64,000 nucleotides of DNA, taken from NCBI RefSeq assembly GCF_954871325.1, contig NC_088776.1, positions 39,636,569-39,700,568 on the forward strand. Direction: 5' to 3'. This document shows, piece by piece, positions 25,235-37,345 of the stretch. This DNA is from Gordionus sp. m RMFG-2023 (lineage: Eukaryota; Nematomorpha; Gordioida; Chordodea; Parachordodidae). The translations under genes and the position numbers were made by a program. The notes under the pieces were generated by a model, which was not told the origin of the DNA, ran no database searches, and was given only the letters and a program-made list of their open reading frames with translations. Position 1 is the first letter of the stretch. Every line of letters starts with the position of its first letter.

Positions 25235-25993
25235 ATTCAATTTTGAAATCGAAATGCTGCCTTTAATCATAAATATATAGAGTGATATAATTTTTATATA
25301 GGAAAAGAGGGGGTCGAGGGTTGATATAAATATAGAACTGTCTCCCGAAATATTTAAATTTTATTTTAAAAATATATCAGGAGTATTTTACGTTTAAAGG
25401 TATAGGGAATCTAGATACCGAAACTCTGTTAGTTATATGCAAATTATGCTCCTGTCATATTTTTTAAAAAAATAGGACATGATTGAAACTAGAAATCCCA
25501 TATATTATCAGAAGCTATGTATTTCATAATCCTTAAAAGTTAATATTAATACATAACAGGTTAAAAATACTATTTAATTACACAAAAGTGGGTGGAAAAT
25601 GCAAAACTGAATAATAATTAAGAAAAATCAAGTTTTTAAAAAAAAAAATATACATGAAAATATCTAAGAGTAACCAACAAAAACGGGGAAAAATCAAAAT
25701 GAAATTTATAAATATCATGAAATCCTCGAAAAACGACCGAAAAACTAATTCTAAAAAGGTCAAAAATATTGAAGAAAAATACCAAAAGGAGCAAAAATAG
25801 GAAAATATTGGGTTAAATTCCTTTAAAAAGGTACCAAATACACAATGAGGAAGGTATAAATATTTTAAAAAAAACAGAAAAAATTTATTAAAAATAGGAA
25901 TAGAGGTGAAAATTGGTTGAATAAATATCTAAGAAATTAATAGTGTTCAGTTGTGATGCTTTAGAACAATTTCCGCAAAAGTTAATTGTGTTC
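25235..25993. other. Noncoding DNA
   Basis: AT-rich with no gene or clear repeat. A GT/GA-rich stretch at 25310-25340 is not interpretable. Confidence 0.5.
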
Positions 25994-26001
25994 GTATAGT
26001 G

Positions 26002-26216
26002 TAGTGGTGTTAAAAGTCGGATTTGGGTTGATTTTTATAAACGGCCCGATTAAGATTTTAGCCAAAATAATATTGAGTAACCTCAACATTTGGCAAGTTG
26101 AAGCCCAAGCCTTTCTTCCATCTATGAGTAAAATCACCAGGGTAACACTTTTGGTTATAATTTTAATCGGGCCGATTATAAAAATTGGCCCGTATCAGGC
26201 TTTTTTAACAAAACTA
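26002..26216. mobile_element. hAT MITE with long inverted arms
   Basis: The element is 215 bp with ends TAGTGGTGTTAAAA and TTTTTTAACAAAACTA, flanked by the duplication GTATAGTG at 25994-26001 and 26217-26224. The arms continue inward (TTTTTATAAACGGCCCGATTA against TAATCGGGCCGATTATAAAA), so nearly half of the element can fold on itself. It belongs to the same terminal family as hAT-3 but to a different subfamily from the 25011 copy. Confidence 0.9.
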
Positions 26217-26869
26217 GTATAGTGGTGGAATAAACAGAAGTCGATCGTGATGAATGTTAGTTAAAACATCCCAGTGTGTTTGTATTCTACTGCTATCAGG
26301 AGTAGTGGTGAATGTTGGTTAGATGAAAATAGCAGAAACTGATTGTATTCGCATTCTACGATAATCAGGAGTAGTGGTAAATGTGGTTATTGATATCCGC
26401 CGGGTATGACTAAATACTGTCTTGCTAAACTGTCTTGCTATGATAATCAATCATAATTTGATGATATAATATCTTTTAAAAAAAAAATTTCAAAAACATT
26501 TTTTTTATTTTACATATCAATTTTAAATTAATTAAAAATTGATATTAAATATCAAATAATTTAAAATTCTATTTTTACTTAATATTATTGGAAAAAAAAT
26601 ATATTTACTAGCTTATTACAACTTAAATTTTATTTTTCAATTACAAAATTTAACAAATTTATATCCATAAGAGGGCGTTAAATACATAAATATAAAAATA
26701 TATTTTTAGGAAACCAGAATAAATATTGGATAGCGCTTTTTTGTATTTGGGTGTAAATACATGTGAAAAACCTAAAAAAAATTTAAAAAATAGAGGTTTC
26801 TTTTAGATTTAATTAATGAGTAGGTTTAGAATCGAAAAATAGTAGAAAGTTTGTAAGGAACATATTGCT

Positions 26870-29250
26870 GGCGTTATTGATCAAAATCTCTTCATTTTTG
26901 GTTTATACGTGTATATTTAGGTGTTAAACATTATCCTAAAAAATATTTTGAAAATATTATGATTTGACCGAATGCCGAGCTTAAAACCAACCACTTACTA
27001 AATATTCGATCTACCAAATTTGGTAGTAATAATATTTGTAAAATGTTCATTTTTGGTTTAGATATCTAATATACATGTAAATCATTGTCCCAAAAAATAT
27101 TTTAAAAATATGGTGATTTGACAGAAACCTGATTTGAAACCGGCCCAATGACTAAATACTGTCTTGCTGGCGTTATACATGGAAAATTTTTTATTTTTGG
27201 TTTATATGTGAACAATAACGTGGTAAGCATTATCCTAATTAATTTTTTGAAAATATTAAGATTTGACCGAATGGCGAGTTCAAAACCAACCACTTACTAA
27301 ATATTCGATCTACCAAATTTGGTAGTATTATTATTTGGAAAATATTCATTTTTGGTTAATTTATCTATAAATACGTGCAAATCATTATCCTAAAAAATAT
27401 TTTAAAAATATCGTGATTTGACCGATAACCGATTTGAAACCGAAATACTGCCTTGCTGGCGTTATACATAGAAAATTCTTCAATTTTGGTTTATACGTGA
27501 AAAATAACGTGTTAAGCATTATCCTAATTAATTTTTTGAAATATTATGATTTGACCGAATGGCGAGCTCAAAACCGACCACTTACTAAATATTCGATCTA
27601 CCAAATTTGGTAGTAATATTATTTGGAAAATGTTCATTTTTGGTTTAGGTATCTATATATATGTGTAAATCATTATCGCAAAAAATATTTTAAAAATATC
27701 GTGATTTGACAGAAAACCGATTTGTAACCGGCCCATTGACTAAATACTGTCTTGCTGGCGTTATACATGGAAAATTCTTTATTTTTGGTTTATACGTGAA
27801 CAATAACGTGTAAAGCCTTATCCTAATTAATTTTTTGAATAATATTATGATTTGACCAAAGCTTCAAAACCGACCATTTACTAAATATTCGATCTACATA
27901 ATTGGGAGTAATATTATTTGTAAAATGTTCATTTTTGGTTTAGATATCTATATATACGTGTAAATCATTATCCCAAAAAATATTTTAAAAATATCGTGAT
28001 TTGACAGAAAACCGATTTGAAACCGGCCCAATGACTAAATACTGTCTTGCTGGCGTTATACATGGAAAATTCTTTATTTTTGGTTTATACGTGAACTATA
28101 ACGTGTAAAGCCTTATCCTAATTAATTTTTTGAAAATATTATGCTTTGACCAAACGAGCTCAAAACCGACCACTTACTAAATATTCGATCTACCAAATTT
28201 GGTAGTAATATTATTTGGAAAATGTTCATTTTTGGTTAATTTATCTATAAATACGTGCAAATCATTATCCCAAAATATATTTTAAAAATATCGTGATTTG
28301 ATCAATAACCGATTTGAAACCCAAATACTGCCTTGCTGGCCCTCTCCATGGAAAATTCTTCATTTTTGGTTTAATAGTGAACAATAAAGTGTTAAGCATT
28401 ATCCTAAATAATTTATTGAAAATATTAAGATTTGACCGAATGGCGAGCTCAAAACCGACCACTTACTAAATATTCGATCTACCAAATTTGGTAGTAATAT
28501 TATTTGGAAAACGTTCAATTTGGTTAATTTTACTGTAAATACGTGAAAATCATTTTCCCAAAAAATATTAAAAAAATATGGTGATTTGACCGATAACCGA
28601 TTTAAACCGAAATACTGCGTTGCTGGCCCTCTCCATGGAAAATTCTTTATTTTTGGTTTATATGTGAACAATAACGTGTTAAGCATTATACTAATTATTT
28701 TTTTAAAAATTATATGATTTGACCAAATGGCGAGCTCAAAACCGACCATTTACTAAATATTCGATCTACCAAATTTGGTAGTAATAATATTTGGAAAATG
28801 TTCATTTTTGGTTTAAATATCTATATAGACGTGTAAATCATTATCCCAAAATATATTTTAAAAATATCGTGATTTGACAGAAAACTGATTTGAAACCGGC
28901 CCAATCACTAAATACTGTCTTGCTGGCGTTATACATGGAAAATTCTTCATTTTTGGTTTATACGTGAAAAATAACGTGACATTATCCTAATTAATTTTTT
29001 GAAAATATTATGATTTGACCGAATGGCTAGCTCAAAACCGACCACTTACTAAATATTCGATCTACCAAATTTGGTAGTAATATTATTTGGAAAATGTTCA
29101 TTTTTGGTTAATTTGAAACCGAAATACTGCGTTGCTGGTCTCCATGTAGAATTCTTCATTTTTGGTTTATAAGTTAACAATAAGGTGTTAAGCATTATCC
29201 TAAATTATTTTTTGAAAATATTAAGATATGACCGAATACCTAGCTCAGAT
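26870..29250. repeat. ~295-bp subterminal unit, about eight copies, left MULE arm only
   Basis: Landmarks TACTAAATATTCGATCTACC and GGTAGTAATATTATTTGGAA recur at about 26995, 27295, 27590, 27880, 28175, 28465, 28755 and 29045. Between them lie TACTGTCTTGCTGGCGTTAT-like and ATTTGACCGATAACCGATTT-like segments. Copies differ from one another by a few percent plus small indels. The right arm (40485-40800) has only one copy, inverted. Small open frames within are not genes. Confidence 0.93.
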
Positions 29251-29608
29251 AATCTTAATTATAATAAATTTTTAATCTCCAAAAAAAATAATTTCTATAA
29301 AAAATCATCCCTCCCCTCCATCGAAAATTCTCGGGTTCCTGTTATTTTTTTATTTCATAAAAATTAAAAATTTATACAAAATTATAATTTTTTAAAAAAT
29401 AAATTGGCATATTCCTAAAAAATATAAAAATTAATGTGCATAAAAAAATAATAAACAAATAAATAAATAATTTTAAATATTTTCCGTTAAAATTTATTAT
29501 TATTAGATAATTATAAATATTCTTTTTGTGATAAAATGCCTGATTTCCTGCCCTATATGAATCGGTAAGTTCTATAAAATTATAAATATTAAATTTTTTA
29601 TATATTAG

Positions 29609-30385
29609 ATTAATAGAGAAGCTCCTGAGGTGGCTCTCGAAATTCTTAAAGAGATAAAAAGTGAAGATATTGTGCCTATGATGTATCATTCTTCAAATGG
29701 ATTAGTCGGGTATGTTGATGTAATTACTAAGCATATATTAGAGAGAATTCAACCAACAATATTATTGAAGTAAATATAAATATATATATATATTACAAAA
29801 ACAATCAGAGACTTTTAACCTTGGCCCCGGGTATATGTAGCAGGCCATGTTTTGATTTTTTAAAATATAAAAAAGACAATGGCCGTACCAAAAAATTTTG
29901 TAAAATAAAAATTCTACCGGGGTTGGTATTTTTTTAAAAAAATTCGGCCAGGCCGTTTAAAAGGAAAATCTGCTTTTATATGAATATTGATTAGATAATA
30001 TGAACTATATTAAACTTTTTTTGAATCATTTTTAATTGTTTAAAAAATAATGAATATTTTTTTAAAAACAAACTATATTATTAAGATTTTCACCAAGGAA
30101 AACGATTGGTGATGGAAATTGCATATATCGTGCTGTGTCATTAGCAATTTTCGGTGAAGAAACGTACCACATTTATATACGTATTATAGCCGCAATCGAG
30201 GTCATACTCAATAGAGACTTTTATGATTTACAAAATGTTAATTATATTGTACCAGTTTCCATGAGAGAACGTATTTTATTTTATTCTTATAATCATACTT
30301 TAAATAACATACTTAAAATAGGGGATTGGTCGGGCATGATTATTATTTTTGTTTTAAGTGGTGCTTTAAATACGCCTATTAAATC
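29609..30385 (+). pseudogene. OTU-like cysteine protease domain of the MULE, 5' part
   Basis: Exon 29609-29769 (INREAPEVALEILKEIKSED, ending TILL) joins in phase across a GT..AG intron to an exon starting at 30098. This exon reads KKTIGDGNCIYRAVSLAIFG, and GDGNC with its Asp and Cys is the signature of OTU deubiquitinase-like proteases. It continues with FYDLQNVNYIVPVSMRER and GALNTPIKS, and is then cut by hAT-3. The reading resumes beyond it at 36987 with SFCPPLSIKPSLYP. OTU or Ulp1 proteases are known passengers of some MULEs; their role in transposition is not established. The start of the gene is not resolved, since a candidate upstream exon near 29530-29577 has a stop in the matching frame. 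A frameshift follows at about 37030. Confidence 0.8.
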
Positions 30386-30479
30386 TAGTGTTGTTAAACG
30401 GCTAAGCCAAGTCGACTTAGCTGCGACTCAAGCCTAGTTTCTAGTCGATAAAACGAGTTTGACTCGAGTCGACTAAATG

Positions 30480-30570
30480 AGCCGCATTGGTCGGCTCGCT
30501 TAGTTGGCTCGCTTAGTCGGCTCGCTTAGTCGGCTCGCTTAGTCGGCTCGTGTAGTCGGCTCGTTGGGTC
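30480..30570. repeat. Terminal 13-14 bp GGCTCG-type repeats of hAT-3 (left)
   Basis: About six copies of CGGCTCGCTTAGT and variants lie just inside the left end of hAT-3. They are mirrored by about eight copies of GAGCCGACTAAGC at 36773-36890 near the right end. This GC-rich block between the TIR and the 119-bp array is a good candidate for transposase binding; that is inference from position. Confidence 0.85.
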
Positions 30571-30720
30571 TGCTCAATTTTTTTGTTTTTTTATAAAATC
30601 TGGTAAATTGCTAAATTTTGGGGAAATGATTAATGTGAACAAAATTATAATAAGAATATGTTGTTTTAGTTTTTCGTATTTTTTTGGCATAAATGGGTTA
30701 AAATAAGTATTGCTAAGCTA

Positions 30721-31222
30721 ACATGTTTAAATAAAATTTTAGTGAAAATGTACCCTTGATAAGTGACAATTGTCATAATCGTTGTTTTTAAAGTTTTTCG
30801 AATTTTTTTGATGTAAATGGGCTAAAATAAGCATTGCTAACATGTTTAAATAAAATTTTAGTGAAAATGTACCCTTGATAAGTGACAATTGTCATAATCG
30901 TTGTTTTTAAAGTTTTTCGAATTTTTTTGATGTAAATGGGCTAAAATAAGCATTGCTTACATGTTTAAATGAAATTTTAGTGAAAATGTACCCTTGATAC
31001 GTGACAATTGTCATAATCGTTGTTTTTAAAGTTTTTCGAATTTTTTTGATGTAAATGGGCTAAAATAAGTATTGCTAACATGTTTAAATGAAATTTTAGT
31101 GAAAATGTACCCTTGATAAGTGACAATTGTCATAATCGTTGTTTTTAAAGTTTTTCAAATTTTTTTGATGTAAATGGGCTAAAATAAGCATTGCTAACAT
31201 ATTTAAATGAAATTTTAGTGAA
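30721..31222. repeat. 119-bp subterminal repeat array, left arm of hAT-3
   Basis: Units start at 30721, 30840, 30959, 31078 and 31197 (the last partial), with an exact 119-bp period. A diverged partial unit lies upstream near 30660. Each full unit includes the 12-bp perfect palindrome TGACAATTGTCA and the string CGTTGTTTTTAAAGTTTTTC. Confidence 0.95.
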
Positions 31223-31774
31223 AATGTAACCTAGATACAGGGTTTCCCATTCTAAATAAGAAAATCATAATATTTTTTTAATTTTTCTAAAACTTTTATT
31301 TATTTTTTTAATTTATTTCTAAATTTTTGCGATTTTCTTTACTTTTATTTTTCTTACTATATCTTCTCTCAATTTATAAATTTAGGTCCATTTTTTTAAC
31401 AATTTACGTTTTTTTTCATCATACATACAGATATAATATTCTTTTTATGATTTATACATTTTAATCTTTTGCATATATTTTAACCTTTTCAATCTGGTCA
31501 TTTTTAATCTTTATTTTTTTGAACATTTATCTATTTTTTCTTCTCATTTTTGATAATTATTTTTGCTAGTTTAGTTTATTACAAAATCCCTGTATATATA
31601 ATTTTGTTTATTAAAGACCATTTAGTTAAAACATATATTTTATATCTGACTTTGATAAAACTAATTTATAAATTAAAAAAAAAATAAGGACGCATTTTTT
31701 TTACTATAATCTTTATTTATAAAATAACATACACTTTAAACTATAATAATGTATAAATAAAATATGCTAAAAAA

Positions 31775-34700
31775 TTATTTCCAAAGGCCTTCCTTTAAAT
31801 TTAATATATTTATGTCCCATGAATTTAGCGACAGCCATTGTTTAAGAGTTGAAGAGGACATTCTATTTCGTTTGTTCGTCAAGGTATCGGCAGCTCTAGA
31901 AAATACTCTTTCGCTGACAACAGATGTTGTTTGTTGCCCTAAATAATCTCTAGCCATATTCGATAATTTTGGAAATCTCTTGGCATTTCCAGACCACCAG
32001 CTAAGAACATCCACTGTTGTCTTTGCTACTGGATCCGACAAATAATCCTCAATCTCTTCTAAAGCAGGATCAGGCACAATATAGGCATCTCTAAAATAAA
32101 ATATGAATGATTATATATAAATATATAGTATTAATTTCTATATTTACCTTCTTAACTCATTCAAAATATTTACCGACATCAAATTTGATTCGGTCTCCTC
32201 GAAATGGTATTGGTGAGAAGAAGGTGCTTGATACGTACTATACAAAATCTTCAATCTTTCATAGTATCCAATTGTATTAATAAAACTCGGTAGAAAATTT
32301 TTTTTGATCCTTGGATCAAGAAAACTACCTACATAGTTTTCAAATGTCGTCATATGCGATATATATATAGTGCATTTATCTAGCATCTTCAATGAGGCCA
32401 TTTTAATAGCCTCAATTTGATGATAAGCAGCATGCCTATCTAACGTTCTATAAATTTTATCTATATATAGAATGGCCATTCCAATTGTAGGGGACTTTTC
32501 TGTACATATTTCGCATGTAATTTTATAAAATGGATATAAAAATATTTCGAGATGCTTCAAAAATTCACAATCATCAATAGTTATATTAAAATTTTCTTCT
32601 CCAAAAATTTTCTTCCCCAAATCCTTGATAGCCTGGATGTGCTATATAAAATAAAATATTATCGAACATTAAATATTATTATAATACTTTATTAATACTA
32701 GATAACATTATGAATTTGCTATTCCATCTAGTTACCACATCCATTGGTATTCGTGTACCACTAATTTTTGTAAATTCTTGCATCCATTTCTGACTTTTAT
32801 GTAATTTTTTTACAAATTTTTCTACCATACCTAGCTCTTTCGAAAAGAAATCTATCCCTTCCTTCACAATAATGTTTATAACATGCGCAAGGCATCTATG
32901 ACTATTAATGCCCTTTTTATATTTTGATTGAAAATTTTTATTTATTAAATCTAGGGCGACGATTATATTGGAGCCATTGTCATGTGTGATGGCTAAAAAT
33001 TTTTTTTCTATTTTAAAGTTTTCAATTGATTCTATAATTAGCTCACAAATATCTTCACCTTTGTGAGGGTAGGGAAACTCTAGAATATCTAGCAAAAAAT
33101 TTTTTAATATCCAGAATTCGTCAATAAAATGTACGGTAATCGCACAATATGATATGGAATTTTGTGACCATATATCCGTGGTTAGAGAAACTAATCCCGT
33201 GACATTACTTAAAATTTTAATTATGCCATCTTTGGCACTTAAGAATATATTCGATAAATACCTTTTTGCAGTTTGGCGACAAACTATCTTTATATTTTTA
33301 TTTGCATATTTGAAAATATCTTTAAAGGTTTCGCTCTCCAAAATATTGAAAGATATATTATTCCTTATAAGGCATCTTAATACTAATTTATTCATATAAA
33401 GATTTTCGGTATCAGATAGTTTTCTAGCTCCGAACAACGAATCAGGAATTGCAATAAAATTGGTGGATAAAGCTTCAGGATGCATAGACTTCATATGCCT
33501 TCGTAAATTTGCTAAAAATATTATATAAGTAATTAAAGATAAATATAAAATCTGAATAGGGAGAAAAAAATGAAATTTTCCAAATATTAAAGATAAAGAT
33601 GGTAGATAAATCTATTCTGATTTAATTAGACCTGTACCCCGTCGTTAATTTTATTTACGCCGGAACAGCCGTCGATTTTATTCAAGCTCTAATTTTATGT
33701 TTTTTAAATATCTATTTAATTTATAAAATAAATTTGAAATCTAATGGGGCGAAAACAAGAAATGGAACCGGGCAAAAATTTTGCCGGGTTCGCATCCCTG
33801 GGCGATAATGTTTTTGCCGAAGATTTAATGTCATTTGATTCTATAAACAATAAAGGAATAACAGATTTTCTAAAGTTTTAAAATTTAAATAAAATGATTA
33901 TTAAAAAATTAATTGTCTAAGAAATATAAGATAATTATTTCTCGTCAGAATAGAAATTACATAAATGTAAATTGGTGTGAGACAGGAAATAGTTGAAAAA
34001 ATGAATTAAACCATATAAACAATATGTTAAAAAAGAGCGCCCAAATAAATTATAATTAAATGTAATTGATTGTTTTATAAATTAAATTCATTAAAAAAAC
34101 TTTTTAATAAATTTCGTGCCACCGTCGCCGACAATATAGTAGGCGGTGGCATAATCTGCACGCCGCAGAACCCCGATGAAAAAATTATAAATCGCCGCGG
34201 TAGATTGCGACATCGGCGCACATGTCTAGATATTATATTAGAAGTAGATTCATCTAATGAAGGTATAGATAATGTGGAAAAGCCTTTTAAATTAAAATTA
34301 GTTATTTTAATCAGTTGTTAAAGTAACGGGCTATCATTTTGGTAGTGTTAGGTATTAGCATAAAAAATACTACTACTGATAATTTATTTTAAAATAAAGG
34401 ATATAATATAAAATCCTACTTTTACATATATTAAATTATACAATTTCATTATAAGTAAAAAAATAAAACAAATTTATTTCTAAATTTTTTTTATAAAAAG
34501 TAACCTAAAATTAGCCAAAGCTGCTTTTAAAAAAAATAATAGCTAATAGCGCATTATGATAGATATCGCGTTATATTTTTAAGGGGTTAAACAACTGATT
34601 TTAATTTGGTACTTTTATTGAATTAATACACATTAAATATAGGTAAAAATTATGAATGATTATTTTAAAAAATATACTTGTCGCTGTACTCACTCTATAC

Positions 34701-34816
34701 ATCTTTTGGCATAAGGAACATTTCCTATGCGTTTTTTGGGGAGTATGGAGAAAATAATTTTTAATATTAGAATTATCAGAAATATTTATAAAATTTTCCC
34801 TATCCATTTCCAACAT
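31775..34816 (-). CDS. hAT-3 BED-hAT transposase, 4 exons, 590 aa, intact
   Basis: Exons (minus) are 34816-34678, 33511-32688, 32641-32148 and 32090-31775, a total of 1773 bases with consistent phases, GT..AG introns and no stop. Exon 1 starts MLEMDRENFINISDN and contains the first half of a BED zinc finger (KCSLCQKMYRVSTAT). It is completed across the intron by NLRRHMKSMHP, giving C-x2-C...H-x4-H. The catalytic region has LTTDIWSQNSISYCA (first Asp), AITHDNGSNI (second Asp), HRCLAHVINIIV and TRWNSK. Exon 4 is a RICESLEEPER-like dimerisation domain (DVLSWWSGNAKRFPKLSNMA, VVSERVFSRAADTL). The length is normal for the family. The enzyme would excise and reinsert hAT-3 and MITEs with TAGTGTTGTT ends. 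A start upstream of 34816 cannot be excluded. Confidence 0.9.
34103..34222. other. GC-rich pocket in the first intron of the hAT-3 gene
   Basis: About 120 bp of markedly higher GC content includes an inverted repeat GCCACCGTCGCC/GGCGGTGGC, then CACGCCGCAGAACCCCGATG and CGCCGCGG...CGACATCGGCGCAC. An 83-codon plus-strand open frame (34070-34321) spans it, but I recognise no domain. It could be a captured fragment, a small insertion, or an unrecognised exon. Confidence 0.4.
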
Positions 34817-35984
34817 TGAACTACATCTAAACTCAGTGTCAGTATGGGTCTATATAAAATAAATAATTTTTTTAAAAAATAATTCGTGCCTGGCGTGGTT
34901 TGAAAAATTTATAGTTTCAAATAAGAATAGGCTCATCTTCAATTTTTAAAAGATTAATAATAAAATTTAAAGAAATATTTATTTATATTCCTCTAAAATT
35001 ATGAGAGATGGAATAAAAAAATTCACTAATCGGATGCTGAGCCAATTAGCACATTGGGCATTAATTTTATTGTTAAAACCTCAATTAAATATAAATAAGA
35101 GCAGCAGGATTGTTAGTTGATTAAATAAAATAATAGGCAGATTCAAATTAACTTCGAAATCTAAATTATTATAATTATCAAATTAAAATATATCATATTG
35201 ATAAATTTTAGCAAAATTATGTAAGAAAAACTCATCTTCAATATTAAATATACATATAGTTTACCTCTATCCCTGTAATTTCTTGTTGGGACTGTGATGA
35301 TTGTACCACTGAATATAATTTAACTCGAATTAAAATCCATGGAAATATATTTTAAAAAAATAATTTTATTTAGTCTGTCTTCCCTAATGTTTTATATAAT
35401 AAAAATTTTCTAATGTGTTTTAAAAATAAGAATTTAAAAATGATTATATTTTATTAATTTAAATATCGTTTGGTATTACAGTTAAGGTAAACCAAACGAT
35501 TAATTTATAATTTAGCAATTGTTATATTGTCTGCCAAAAACATTAAATATAATTTCAAAAAATAATTATCAAAAATGAGAAGAAAAAATAGATAAATGCT
35601 CAAAAAAATAAAGATTAAAAATGACCAGATTAAAAAGGTTAAAATATATACAAAAGATTAAAATGTATAAATCATATAAAGAATATTATATCTGTATCTA
35701 TGATGAAAAAAAACGTAAATTGTTAAAAAAATGGACCTAAATTTATAAATTGAAGAAAAATAAATTGAGAGAAGATATAGTATGAAAAATAAAAGTAAAG
35801 AAAATCACAAAAGGTTAGAAATAAATTGAGAAAAGATACAGTAACTAAAAAAACGTTATGAAATCGCAAAAATTTAGAAAAAATTAAAAAGGAATAACTA
35901 AAATAAATAAAAGTTAAAGAAAAATTGACAAAAATTAAAAAAATATTATGATTTTCTTATTTAGAATGGGAAACCCTGTATCTA

Positions 35985-36640
35985 GGTTACATAGTAACTA
36001 AAATTTCATTTAAACATGTTAGCAATGCTTATTTTAGCCCATTTACATCAAAAAAATTCGAAAAACTTTAAAAACAACGATTATGACAATTGTTACTTAT
36101 CAAGGGTACATTTTTACTAAAATTTCATTTAAACATGTTAGCAATGCTTATTTTAGCCCATTTACATCAAAAAAATTCGAAAAACTTTAAAAACAACGAT
36201 TATGACAATTGTCACTTATCAAGGGTACATTTTCACTAAAATTTCATTTAAACATGTTAGCAATGCTTATTTTAGCCCATTTACATCAAAAAAATTCGAA
36301 AAACTTTAAAAACAACGATTATGACAATTGTCACTTATCAAGGGTACATTTTCACTAAAATTTCATTTAAACATGTTAGCAATGCTTATTTTAGCCCATT
36401 TACATCAAAAAAATTCGAAAAACTTTAAAAACAACGATTATGACAATTGTCACTTATCAAGGGTATATTTTCACTAAAATTTCATTTAAACATGTTAGCA
36501 ATGCTTATTTTAGCCCATTCACGTCAAAAAAATTCGAAAAACTTTAAAAACAACGATTATGACAATTGTCACTTATCTATGGTACATCTTCACTAAAATT
36601 TTATTTAAACATGTTAGCTTAGCAATACTTATTTTAACCC
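35985..36640. repeat. 119-bp subterminal repeat array, right arm of hAT-3
   Basis: ACATGTTAGCAATGCTTA landmarks occur at about 36015, 36134, 36253, 36372, 36491 and 36610, again a 119-bp period. This is inverted relative to the left array and one copy longer. The palindrome TGACAATTGTCA is kept in most units; the first reads TGACAATTGTTA. Confidence 0.95.
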
Positions 36641-36986
36641 ATTTATGCCAAAAAAATACGAAAAACTAAAACAACATATTCTTATTATAATTTTGTTCAC
36701 ATTAATCATTTCCCCAAAATTTAGCAATTTACCAGATTTTATAAAAAAACAAAAAAATTGAGCAGACCCAACGAGCCGACTAAGCGAGCCGACTAAGTGA
36801 GCCGACTACACGAGCCGACTAAGCGAGCCGACTACACGAGCCGACTAAGAGAGCCGACTAAGAGAGCCTACTAAGTGAGTCGGCTCATTCGGCTCTTTGA
36901 TCGGCTTGAGTCGGAGCCGTTTTTTACGACTACGACTCGAGTCGCAAGTCGTAAGAACTCGACTTTTTAACAACACTAATTAAATC

Positions 36987-37345
36987 TTTTTGTCCCCCTT
37001 TATCTATTAAGCCCTCCTTATACCCTTGATATATATGGTCGGGATGTTAGCAGATGTTCTGATATAAAAATTAACATAATGTGGACTTGTAGTGTACCCG
37101 ATGATATTTTAAATATTTCTATAAATCATTTTATTTATTTACAAAAGCTTTATTTCAACCCACATGATAAAATAGTTAATATTGATAGTTCATTTGATAC
37201 TATATCTATTAATGAATTCCATGATTTTATAACTATTACGGATAATGTTAAAAAATCGAATTTAAATTATATAAACTCTTCCCCAATTAATGATATCAGC
37301 GGTAATTATGATAAAAAATCTATTAATGAATCGCCTAATTTATAA
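36987..37345 (+). pseudogene. Continuation of the MULE OTU-containing protein after hAT-3
   Basis: The frame interrupted at PIKS resumes with SFCPPLSIKPSLYP. After a one-base shift near 37030 it continues as DIYGRDVSRCSDIKINIMWT, then CSVPDDILNISINHFIYLQK, and ends at 37345. The OTU fold normally has its C-terminal His in this part, but I cannot assign it with confidence. The Asn/Asp/Ser-rich tail (37180-37345) looks like a linker. Confidence 0.65.

Larger units (their letters stand above)
30386..36978 (-). mobile_element. hAT-3 element, looks whole, long inverted arms
   Basis: This 6593-bp element has ends TAGTGTTGTTAAACGGCT and (inverse of right end) TAGTGTTGTTAAAAAGTCG. It is flanked by a perfect 8-bp duplication ATTAAATC at 30378-30385 and 36979-36986. 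Arms of 1.18 kb (left, to about 31567) and 1.42 kb (right, from about 35562) are inverted copies of each other. They differ mainly in the number of 119-bp units. The centre carries a four-exon transposase gene with no stop. Ends, duplication and coding region all being intact suggest recent, possibly current, activity. Confidence 0.95.

Noticed and set aside
30721-36640. CRISPR-like regular repeats
   Set aside because: The 119-bp period is contiguous, with no unique spacers, and lies in the arms of a eukaryotic transposon.
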